Source of the DNA: Firmicutes bacterium UBA1768
GTDB taxonomy: Bacteria > Bacillota > Clostridia > Peptostreptococcales > Anaerovoracaceae
Reading direction: 5' to 3'
Assembly: GCA_002315335.1 (NCBI GenBank)
Contig: DCGW01000072.1
Span: 441-9,800, forward strand
Length of the DNA stretch: 9,360 nucleotides
Position numbers and translations under genes: made by a program. Of this stretch, positions 1 to 6,482 are shown piece after piece. Below the pieces are notes generated by a model that was given only the letters and a program-made list of their open reading frames with translations, had not been told where the DNA came from and ran no database searches. Every line of letters starts with the position of its first letter. Position 1 is the stretch's first letter.

Positions 1-1043
1 ATGGAGTCAACAAGCTTATCAACCTCTTTTCTGCTGAACTTGTCGTTATAACCCTTGATGTTTATTCCTCTGACGTCGTTTCCGTCCTTGACAGCATTCG
101 CAAAAACTCCAAAGCCGCAATTTTCAACAACATCGTTTAATTTCTTAAGCTCAAAGCCAAATCTTGTATCAGGCTTATCACTGCCGTATCTTTCCATTGC
201 CTCTGCATAGGTAAGTCTTGGGAACGGTGTCTGAATATCAATATTCATTACTTCCTTCATAAGCTTTGTCAGGAAGCGTTCCTGAGTAGCAATGATTTCA
301 TCCTGATCAACGAATGACATTTCTATATCAATCTGAGTGAACTCTGGCTGTCTGTCAGCTCTTAAGTCCTCGTCTCTGAAGCACTTGGCAATCTGATAAT
401 ATCTGTCTGTGCCTGAAACCATTAGAATCTGCTTATACATCTGCGGTGACTGAGGAAGCGCGTAGAAGCTGCCCTGGTTAACTCTTGACGGAATTACATA
501 GTCTCTTGCTCCTTCAGGTGTTGGCTTTATGAGCATTGGTGTTTCAACATCGGTAAAGCCTTCGCCGTCAAAAAAGCTTCTTGCACAGCGAGTAATCTTA
601 TGTCTGAACATAAGGTTAGCCTGCATATGAGGCTTTCTGAGGTCCAAAAATCTGTATTTAAGTCTGAGGTTTTCGCCTACATCGTCATCATCCTTGATAT
701 AAATCGGTGGTGTTTCCGCTTCGGAATAAATGGTGAGAGTTTCGGCAAAGACTTCAATTTCACCTGTAGGAATTTCCTTGTTCTTTGACTCTCTTTCTCT
801 GACTTCACCTGCAATTCCGACAACAAATTCACTTCTGAGTCTGTCTGCCTTTTCAAAAGCCTCCTTGCTGAAGTCCGCGTCAAAAACCACCTGCGTAATA
901 CCCGACTTGTCTCTGATGTCACAGAAGATAAGTCCGCCGAGGTTTCTTCTCTTCTGAACCCAGCCGTTGAGGACAACTTTTTTGCCGGCGTCTTCAATTC
1001 TTAGCTCTCCGCACATATTGGTGCGCTTCATAACCTTCTCCAT
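1..1043 (-). CDS. aspS: Aspartyl-tRNA synthetase, N-terminal part (3' end beyond window)
   Basis: Class II synthetase that charges tRNA-Asp with aspartate in the cytoplasm. About 347 residues are visible of a bacterial enzyme that is normally near 590; the reading frame is open to base 1. An OB-fold anticodon-binding domain spans roughly residues 13-105 (GWVQKRRNLGGLIFCDIRD at 27-45). The catalytic domain follows, with FLDLRKP (132-138), the QSPQMYKQ substrate loop (198-205) and motif 2 as FRDEDLRADRQPEFTQ (222-237). The start of the bacterial insertion (GAD) domain is near 310. Motif 3 lies outside the window. The start at 1043 is 2 bases after the hisS stop and 10 bases from AAGGAG (1054-1059); ATG at 1031 is an in-frame alternative with its own GGAG-like sequence. 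Leu35 occupies the position that separates discriminating (Leu) from non-discriminating (His) bacterial AspRS, so this is probably the tRNA-Asp-specific type. It is almost certainly co-transcribed with hisS. Confidence 0.97.
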   Translation of the reverse strand, partial: MEKVMKRTNMCGELRIEDAGKKVVLNGWVQKRRNLGGLIFCDIRDKSGITQVVFDADFSKEAFEKADRLRSEFVVGIAGEVRERESKNKEIPTGEIEVFAETLTIYSEAETPPIYIKDDDDVGENLRLKYRFLDLRKPHMQANLMFRHKITRCARSFFDGEGFTDVETPMLIKPTPEGARDYVIPSRVNQGSFYALPQSPQMYKQILMVSGTDRYYQIAKCFRDEDLRADRQPEFTQIDIEMSFVDQDEIIATQERFLTKLMKEVMNIDIQTPFPRLTYAEAMERYGSDKPDTRFGFELKKLNDVVENCGFGVFANAVKDGNDVRGINIKGYNDKFSRKEVDKLVDS

Positions 1044-1045
1044 CT

Positions 1046-2281
1046 CTATAGTTCTCCTTGTGTAAGTGTTTTCTGTTCTCCGGTTTCCATGTTCTTTACG
1101 TTATAGGTTCCGTTTTTAACCTCATCCTCGCCAATGATAATCGCATATTTTGCTTTTATCTTGTTAGCATATTTGAACTGATTTTTAAAGTTTCTGTTCA
1201 TCATGTCTACCTGAACCTGATAGCCGTCTTTTCTGAGCTTTCTTGCAAGGCTGATACCAGCACTCCTTGCTTCGTCTCCCATGGTTATAATCGCATAGTC
1301 CGCAGGATCTTCAGAAGGAATTTCTATTCCCTCCTGTTCAAGCATCAGAATAAGTCTTTCTATTCCCATTCCAAAGCCGACACCCGGAACCTCAGGTCCT
1401 CCGATGTCTTCAACGAGGTGGTCATATCTTCCGCCTCCGCACACAGTACCCTGAGCCATCTGCTTAACGGAAATAAACTCAAAGGCTGTCTTTGAATAAT
1501 AGTCAAGGCCTCTTACGATGCCCGGGTCCACTATGTACTCTATTCCCATATCGTCGAGAATGGATTTGAACTCTTCAAAGTGGTCCTTACAGTCGTCACA
1601 GAGGTAGTCCAGCATTAACGGAGCTCCCTCAACAAGCTTCTGACACTTTTCACTCTTGCAGTCAAGTATTCTCATTGGGTTCTTATTGAAACGTCCCTTA
1701 CAGGTTTCGCATAGTTCATCGTATTTATCGGCAAGAAACTCCTTTAAAGCTTCTCTGTGCTTTGCTCTGCAGGTAGGGCAGCCGATACTGTTTATTCTCA
1801 GCTCAATTTCCTTCATGCCGAGAGCTTCAAGCATATCTGCAGCAATGCTCACAACCTCAGCATCCGCGAGAGGGCTCATGGTTCCGAACACCTCAACGCC
1901 AAACTGGTGGAACTGTCTGTATCTTCCCTTCTGCATCTTTTCGTATCTGAAGCATGGTGTTATATAAAACAGCTTTGTAGGCTGCATCTGCGCATATAAG
2001 CCATTTTCAACAAGTGCTCTTGCAACCGGTGAGGTGCCCTCAGGCTTAAGTGTGATGTTTCTTCCGGCGAGGTCATCAAAGGAATACATCTGTTTTTCTA
2101 CTACGTCAGTTGTATCTCCTACGCCTCTGATAAAAAGCTCGGTGTGCTCAAACATAGGCGTTCTGATTTCCTTCATTCCGTAACGCCTGCATATATCTCT
2201 GAAAAGGCCTTCGAGGTATTGCCATTTTCCTGAGCTTTCAGGAAGAATGTCCGAAGTTCCCTTTGGTGCCTGTGTTAACAT
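1046..2281 (-). CDS. hisS: Histidyl-tRNA synthetase
   Basis: Class II synthetase that charges tRNA-His with histidine. The 411-residue length fits the bacterial family. Motif 1 is near GTSDILP (8-14) and TPMFEHTELF (41-50). Motif 2 is FRYEKMQKGRYRQFHQFG (111-128). The histidine-specific signatures are RGLDYY (257-262) and GGGRYDHL (282-289), and motif 3 is GVGFGMGIERL (300-310). The C-terminal anticodon-binding domain covers about 326-411. The insertion between 168 and 231 carries eight cysteines in four pairs (C168/C171, C191/C194, C208/C213, C228/C231), which suggests metal binding and is, from memory, seen in other Firmicute HisRS. I chose the ATG at 2281 over a TTG eight codons upstream because AAGGAG sits 6 bases before it and the family normally begins close to this point. 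It heads a hisS-aspS operon with its own promoter; no T-box precedes it. Confidence 0.98.
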   Translation of the reverse strand: MLTQAPKGTSDILPESSGKWQYLEGLFRDICRRYGMKEIRTPMFEHTELFIRGVGDTTDVVEKQMYSFDDLAGRNITLKPEGTSPVARALVENGLYAQMQPTKLFYITPCFRYEKMQKGRYRQFHQFGVEVFGTMSPLADAEVVSIAADMLEALGMKEIELRINSIGCPTCRAKHREALKEFLADKYDELCETCKGRFNKNPMRILDCKSEKCQKLVEGAPLMLDYLCDDCKDHFEEFKSILDDMGIEYIVDPGIVRGLDYYSKTAFEFISVKQMAQGTVCGGGRYDHLVEDIGGPEVPGVGFGMGIERLILMLEQEGIEIPSEDPADYAIITMGDEARSAGISLARKLRKDGYQVQVDMMNRNFKNQFKYANKIKAKYAIIIGEDEVKNGTYNVKNMETGEQKTLTQGEL

Positions 2282-2287
2282 ATTAAT

Positions 2288-2293
2288 CTCCTT
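2288..2293 (-). promoter_or_regulatory. Ribosome binding site of hisS
   Basis: AAGGAG lies 6 bases before the ATG at 2281. The longer frame from TTG at 2305 would translate through this site, so it decides in favour of the shorter protein. Confidence 0.85.
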
Positions 2294-2327
2294 TTTTGAT
2301 GGCAAGCTACCATTATTTTGACCATTA

Positions 2328-2356
2328 ATTATACCAAAAATCCACTATTTTCGCAA
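2328..2356 (-). promoter_or_regulatory. Sigma-A type promoter of hisS-aspS
   Basis: On the minus strand the -35 box is TTGCGA (2351-2356) and the -10 box is a perfect TATAAT (2328-2333), with an exact 17-base spacer. Transcription would begin near 2321, giving a leader of about 40 bases before the hisS ATG. A perfect 5-base dyad, AGCAT-TCG-ATGCT (2356-2368), abuts the upstream side of the -35 box and could be an operator or chance. A second small hairpin (2299-2313, stem ATGGTA/TGCCAT) lies in the leader just before the ribosome binding site. Box match and spacing are seen directly; activity is inferred. Confidence 0.8.
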
Positions 2357-2374
2357 GCATCGAATGCTCCCCGA

Positions 2375-3619
2375 CTAATACTCATGAATAAACAATCCTG
2401 AACCGAGCTTTGGCTCAAACCAGGTTGATTTTGGCGGCATCAACAGGCCAGCATCAGCTACAGCAATAAGCTGATCAATAGATACCGGATACAGGGCAAA
2501 TGCTATCTTATAACCGTTTTTTACTCTCTTTTCCAGCTCCGCAAGTCCTCTGATTCCTCCGACAAAATCAATTCTCTTGTCGGTCCTCGGGTCTCCAATA
2601 CCCAAAACAGGAGCCAGAAGATTGTTCTGAAGAATAGAAACGTCGAGAGAATCAATAGGATCCTCCGAATTGTAAGTTCCTTCCTTTGCTGCCATTTTAT
2701 ACCAGCTGCCTTCTAAGTACATTCCAAACTCATGGAGTGAAGCCGGCCTATACTGACCGAAACCCTTATACTTTTCAACAGTGAATTTCTCACCGATTAT
2801 TTTCAAAAGTTCTTCAGGACTATATCCGTTAAGGTCCTTTACTACTCTGTTATAATCAAATATTGCCATATCCGTATCAGGGAAGACGCAGGCCATAAAG
2901 AAGTTGAATTCCTCTTCACCAGTATAATTCGGATATTCTTCTCGCCTCATAAGTCCGACCTTAACCGCTGATGCGGAACGGTGGTGACCGTCAGCGATAT
3001 ACATATAATCAATTTCCTTATCGAAGAGCTCTGTGATTTTATTTATTACAGCGTCATCACCAACTCTCCATAAAATATGACCAACATTGTTTTCGTCAAC
3101 TATATCAAACAATGGCTTTTCATCAGTTATTTCCGCTAACAGCTTTGCTATTTCAGGCTTATCCTTATAAGTAAAAAACACTGGCTCAGTATTTCCGTTG
3201 CAGTAATCAAACTGGTTAATCCTGTCCTGCTCCTTTTCTACCCTGGTCAGCTCATGCTTTTTAATAGTGCCGTTCAGGTATTCATCTATGGATGCACAGC
3301 CAACAAAGCCGGTCTGAGTTCTGCCGTCCATAGTCTGTCTGTAAACATAAAAAATCGGTTTTTCTTCCCTGACAAAAACACCTTTATCAATAAACTTTAA
3401 AAGATTTTCATTAGCCTTAATATATACTGACTTTGCATATATATCATCTTCCTCAGGCATATCTATCTCCGACCTGCAAATATGCAGATAGCTGTAGGGC
3501 TTACCCTCAGCCATCTCGGTCGCCTCTTCTCTGTTCATTACGTCATAAGGCAGCGATACAACCTCCGCCGCAAGTTTTTCAGCAGGTCTTAAAGCCTTAA
3601 AAGGTCTGAATACAGCCAT
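2375..3619 (-). CDS. DUF1015 family conserved protein of unknown function
   Basis: The 414-residue soluble protein matches, by recognisable conserved blocks, the DUF1015 family found widely in anaerobes and some other bacteria and archaea. Visible blocks are VSLPYDVM (21-28), KHELTRVEKEQDR (121-133), ADGHHRSASA (209-218), DPRTDKRIDFVGG (343-355) and the C-terminal PPKSTWFEPKLGSGLFIH (395-412). No signal peptide or membrane segment is evident. The DGHHR block resembles the motif of ParB/sulfiredoxin-fold proteins, some of which are nucleotide-dependent phosphotransferases or nucleases; that link is my inference. From memory, relatives often neighbour serine biosynthesis genes, but none is in this window. 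I chose the ATG at 3619 because AGGGAG is 5 bases upstream; the GTG at 3634 lies before that site. No clear promoter is visible in the 97-base gap after mscS, so it may be read through from upstream. Confidence 0.9.
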   Translation of the reverse strand: MAVFRPFKALRPAEKLAAEVVSLPYDVMNREEATEMAEGKPYSYLHICRSEIDMPEEDDIYAKSVYIKANENLLKFIDKGVFVREEKPIFYVYRQTMDGRTQTGFVGCASIDEYLNGTIKKHELTRVEKEQDRINQFDYCNGNTEPVFFTYKDKPEIAKLLAEITDEKPLFDIVDENNVGHILWRVGDDAVINKITELFDKEIDYMYIADGHHRSASAVKVGLMRREEYPNYTGEEEFNFFMACVFPDTDMAIFDYNRVVKDLNGYSPEELLKIIGEKFTVEKYKGFGQYRPASLHEFGMYLEGSWYKMAAKEGTYNSEDPIDSLDVSILQNNLLAPVLGIGDPRTDKRIDFVGGIRGLAELEKRVKNGYKIAFALYPVSIDQLIAVADAGLLMPPKSTWFEPKLGSGLFIHEY

Positions 3620-3624
3620 ATTTT

Positions 3625-3630
3625 CTCCCT
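3625..3630 (-). promoter_or_regulatory. Ribosome binding site of the DUF1015 gene
   Basis: AGGGAG with a 5-base spacer selects the ATG at 3619 rather than the GTG at 3634, which would place the site inside the coding frame. Confidence 0.8.
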
Positions 3631-3716
3631 TCACACATCACGAACCGCGCTAATAAGCCGCCCGCAAAACTCAGCTCCGAATAATCTATCTTCAAAGCAT
3701 CGTTTTTTATGTTATT

Positions 3717-4568
3717 TTATTTATCTTCACTATGAACAATATGTACATTCAAATGCTCATATGACATTTCAACTCCATGCCTTCTGAAAGCCGGTACAAG
3801 CTCTTCCATCAGAGCATAATATGCCTTCCAGTAGGTTTTTGACTCAGGTCTGGTCCAAGCCCTGACAACATATTCTATATTTGAGTCCTGATATGCACTT
3901 ATATTAATAAACGGCTCCGGTTCGCTCAAAATGTCGGGAACTGACCTGCACGCATCCTCCAGTGCCTCATGAACCTTATTTACAGGCGAGTCATAAGAGG
4001 CTCCAACCTTGATTTCTATCTTAGACAGGTTGCCATCCTCCTCGGTCCCATAAGTGTAATTGACTATCGAAGACTCCGAAACATCACTGTTTGGAACGAA
4101 AATCAGCTTTCCGCCCGCAGTTAATATCTGTGTATGTATAAGGCTGATCCGCTGAACAACACCGGCAGCCCCATTTACCTCAACGTAGTCTCCAACCTTA
4201 AAGGGCTTGGTAACAAGAATTACAACACCGCCCGCAAAGTTAGACAGCGCCCCCTGTATCGCAAGCGAAACCGCAAGTCCGACAACCGAAAGCACTGCTA
4301 TGAACGAGGTCATGTTAATGCCAAGTGTCTGGACAACTAACAGAATAGTAATAAACAGAAGCAGATACTTGGTAATCCCGTGAATAAATCCATGCAGGGT
4401 TTCATCTATTTTAGACCTGTCCAAAAAACTGTCTAATATTTTCAGTATTAGCTTTGTGGCAATAAGGCATACAACTAAAATGATAACCGCCATAATTATC
4501 ATACCACCATTAAGCCTATCAAGGTTTACGCCTATTGCCTCAAAAAAATTGTTAATTGCTTTAATCAT
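3717..4568 (-). CDS. mscS: Small-conductance mechanosensitive channel, MscS family
   Basis: Membrane channel that opens under membrane tension to release solutes during hypo-osmotic shock. At 283 residues it is a minimal, MscS-sized member. Hydrophobic helices lie at about 22-42 (TM1), 62-82 (TM2) and 88-113 (TM3). The pore-lining TM3 is glycine/alanine-rich (VGLAVSLAIQGALSNFAGG, 96-114) and is followed by the family signature KPFKVGDYVEV (121-131) of the beta domain. VPNSDV (158-163) is the conserved beta-domain loop, and residues from about 180 to 283 form the cytoplasmic cage. The gene starts 6 bases after the lacI stop, with no good ribosome binding site of its own (the preceding sequence is AAAAGTAGATTATC), so translation is probably coupled to lacI. 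Whether it conducts ions generally or a particular anion cannot be read from sequence. Confidence 0.95.
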   Translation of the reverse strand: MIKAINNFFEAIGVNLDRLNGGMIIMAVIILVVCLIATKLILKILDSFLDRSKIDETLHGFIHGITKYLLLFITILLVVQTLGINMTSFIAVLSVVGLAVSLAIQGALSNFAGGVVILVTKPFKVGDYVEVNGAAGVVQRISLIHTQILTAGGKLIFVPNSDVSESSIVNYTYGTEEDGNLSKIEIKVGASYDSPVNKVHEALEDACRSVPDILSEPEPFINISAYQDSNIEYVVRAWTRPESKTYWKAYYALMEELVPAFRRHGVEMSYEHLNVHIVHSEDK

Positions 4569-4574
4569 GATAAT

Positions 4575-5600
4575 CTACTTTTCATCTGCAGGACTGCAGC
4601 AGCTCTGCCTTTCTATCAGCTCGTGAGGAAGAATTACCGTTCTGCCATCCTTTTGAACACGACCATCCTCCCGGTTCATGTCAACTATCATTCGCACAGC
4701 CTCTTCCCCCATCTGCTTGAGCGGCTGATGAATAACAGTAAGAGCAGGTCTGTAATGTGCAGCTAACTGAATATCATTGAAGCCAACAACAGAAACATCC
4801 TCCGGCACCTTATAGCCTTTATCAAAGAGAGCGTTGCAGACACCCATAGCCATAACGTCACTGGTTGCAAATACAGCAGTAGGTACTTTGCCCTTCTCTA
4901 TCAATTCCGTCATCAGATTATAGCTCTTTACCGGATCAAATTCTCCGTAACAAACAAGGTCTCTGTCTATTATGAGGTTGTGCTCAGCCAACGCTCTTTC
5001 AAATCCGCTGTACTGCTCAACTCCGAAGGCATCAATATCAAGACTGTTTCTGAACAGAGCAATCTTTTTGTGTCCAAGGCCTATAAGGTAGTTTGTAATC
5101 TCATATGCAGCTCTGAAATTGTCTATTGAAACCGTCGGGCACATCAATCCGCTGGTCTTTCGGTTTACCATAATGGTAGGAATATTTAGCGCGTTAATAG
5201 ACTTAACAGTTTCAGGCCTGAGCTTTCTCGACATAACAACTATTCCTGCGCAGTTTTTATCGGAAAAGGTTTCAATAAAACGCCCCTCTTTTTGCGGGTC
5301 TCCACCGGTAGTGCATACAAAAACCTCATAATCCTGAGCGGCACACGCATCCTCTATTCCATTGAGAATATCACCATAAAACTGATTACCTAAAGCAGGA
5401 ACAATAATGCCGATGGATGTATTTTTCTGCAGCACAAGATTTCTCGCCACCTGATTAGGCTTAAAGCCAAGCTCCTTTATAGCGGCGTTTACTCTTGTAG
5501 CTGATTTTTCACTGACAACCGCAGCCCCGTTTATAACTCTCGAAACCGTTGCTATCGAAACACCGGCACGATCCGCGACGTCCTTAATTGTTGGTTTCAC
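4575..5600 (-). CDS. LacI/GalR-family transcriptional regulator
   Basis: DNA-binding regulator of 341 residues, the usual length. The N-terminal helix-turn-helix is textbook (TIKDVADRAGVSIATVSRV, 4-22), followed by the hinge helix VARNL (51-55) that inserts in the operator minor groove. The periplasmic-binding-protein-like effector domain runs from about 61 to the end, with the family blocks FATSDVMAMG (244-253) and VSVVGFNDIQLA (269-280). At the position where many family members have an effector-binding arginine (RxxGF/W), this protein has Gln196 (QYSGF), so its ligand may be unusual. The GTG start at 5600 follows AGGAGG by 8 bases. It lies 57 bases after the formate channel gene and 6 bases before mscS. 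Its position suggests control of the one-carbon/formate genes or of itself, but no operator is proven. The effector is unknown. Confidence 0.95.
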   Translation of the reverse strand: MKPTIKDVADRAGVSIATVSRVINGAAVVSEKSATRVNAAIKELGFKPNQVARNLVLQKNTSIGIIVPALGNQFYGDILNGIEDACAAQDYEVFVCTTGGDPQKEGRFIETFSDKNCAGIVVMSRKLRPETVKSINALNIPTIMVNRKTSGLMCPTVSIDNFRAAYEITNYLIGLGHKKIALFRNSLDIDAFGVEQYSGFERALAEHNLIIDRDLVCYGEFDPVKSYNLMTELIEKGKVPTAVFATSDVMAMGVCNALFDKGYKVPEDVSVVGFNDIQLAAHYRPALTVIHQPLKQMGEEAVRMIVDMNREDGRVQKDGRTVILPHELIERQSCCSPADEK

Positions 5601-5608
5601 GGTTATTC

Positions 5609-5614
5609 CCTCCT
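5609..5614 (-). promoter_or_regulatory. Ribosome binding site of the lacI-type gene (GTG start)
   Basis: A full AGGAGG lies 8 bases before the GTG at 5600 and supports that non-ATG start, which also gives the exact expected N-terminus for a LacI-type helix-turn-helix. Confidence 0.85.
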
Positions 5615-5657
5615 GTAATCATACTGGTCAGAATATCATGCTATATTATTTTAATGC

Positions 5658-6482
5658 TTATTTCTGGCTTCTCTTAAGCGTATACCAATAAGCAGTTCCC
5701 ACGCAGAGAGCACCGCCAATAATATTGCCTATAGTAGCAGGAATAAGGTTATTAGTTACAAAGGTTCCCCAGTTAAGTCCTGCAAGAACGTCAGCAGCCT
5801 GAGTTCCGTATACAGCCTTCGCAAGAATACCGGCAGGAATATAGTACATATTTGCCACACAGTGTTCAAAGCCAGAGGTTACAAAGAGCCAGATCGGGAA
5901 GAAGCAGCCAAACATCTTGCCTAAAACAGTGTCAGCAGCAAATGCGAGCCAGACTCCGAGACAAACAAGCCAGTTACAGAGAATGCCAGAAAGCAGGACG
6001 CCCCAGAAGGACATGCTGACCTTAGATACGGCAATATTTACTGTCACAGTACCGAGAAGCCCTCCACCGCCGTTAAGCTGTCCAATATTAGCAATAATGA
6101 GAACTATTATGATAGAACCAATGAAATTTCCAATGTAAACAAGCACCCAGTTTTTGAGCATCTTTCCAATAGTGGTCTTCTTTTCAAATACAGCTGTAAT
6201 AATAAGCGTATTGCCCGTGAAAAGTTCTGCACCTGTTATTACTACAAGCATAAGTCCAATAGCAAAGAGTGCGCCCGCAAGACATCTTCCAAGTCCGTAG
6301 GTCGATGGGTCTGAAAGCAGGTTAAACGCTGCCATATTGGAGCCCTGAGCAGCAAGTGCTATGAAAGCTCCTGCCAACACTCCCATGATGAGAAGGTATA
6401 TAACGCTTCTTTCCGCTTTTGCTTTTCCGGCATTTACCGCTGCATCAACGATTTCAGCCGGTGCTAAGAAATTTTTATCCAT
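5658..6482 (-). CDS. focA: Formate/nitrite transporter (FNT) family channel, FocA-like
   Basis: Pentameric inner-membrane channel for small monovalent anions; here most likely formate. The 274 residues contain six hydrophobic helices and both family signatures, GAELFTGN (84-91) and SGFEHCVANMYYIPAG (203-218). By ungapped comparison with E. coli FocA, the constriction and gating residues are kept: Phe73, Leu87, Phe88, Thr89, Phe200, the central His207, and Lys154 (FocA Phe75, Leu89, Phe90, Thr91, Phe202, His209, Lys156). The ATG overlaps the folD stop by 8 bases (ATGGATAA) and follows AAAGGAG by 5 bases. Lying directly after fhs, fchA and folD, it would supply formate to formyl-THF synthetase or export formate released from formyl-THF. 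Nitrite (NirC) and hydrosulfide (HSC) channels are relatives; no nitrite or sulfite reductase gene is nearby, so formate is the best reading. Confidence 0.92.
   Translation of the reverse strand: MDKNFLAPAEIVDAAVNAGKAKAERSVIYLLIMGVLAGAFIALAAQGSNMAAFNLLSDPSTYGLGRCLAGALFAIGLMLVVITGAELFTGNTLIITAVFEKKTTIGKMLKNWVLVYIGNFIGSIIIVLIIANIGQLNGGGGLLGTVTVNIAVSKVSMSFWGVLLSGILCNWLVCLGVWLAFAADTVLGKMFGCFFPIWLFVTSGFEHCVANMYYIPAGILAKAVYGTQAADVLAGLNWGTFVTNNLIPATIGNIIGGALCVGTAYWYTLKRSQK

Noticed and set aside
677..997. Minus-strand 106-residue frame inside aspS
   Set aside because: It is out of frame with aspS, whose real frame is open through the whole of 1-1043 and encodes clear AspRS motifs.
1058..1495. Plus-strand open frame of 145 residues opposite hisS
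   Set aside because: It lies entirely over hisS catalytic and anticodon-binding coding sequence and shows no protein-like conserved blocks.
2282..2325. Short upstream frame ending across the hisS start, with one His codon
   Set aside because: It has no ribosome binding site, its first ATG lies at or before the predicted transcription start, and a single His codon is not an attenuator leader.
3620..3716. Terminator or promoter between mscS and the DUF1015 gene
   Set aside because: No hairpin followed by a T-run on the minus strand and no acceptable -35/-10 pair could be found.
5601..5657. TATGAT as a lacI promoter -10 box
   Set aside because: No matching -35 box, and transcription would start within the ribosome binding site.
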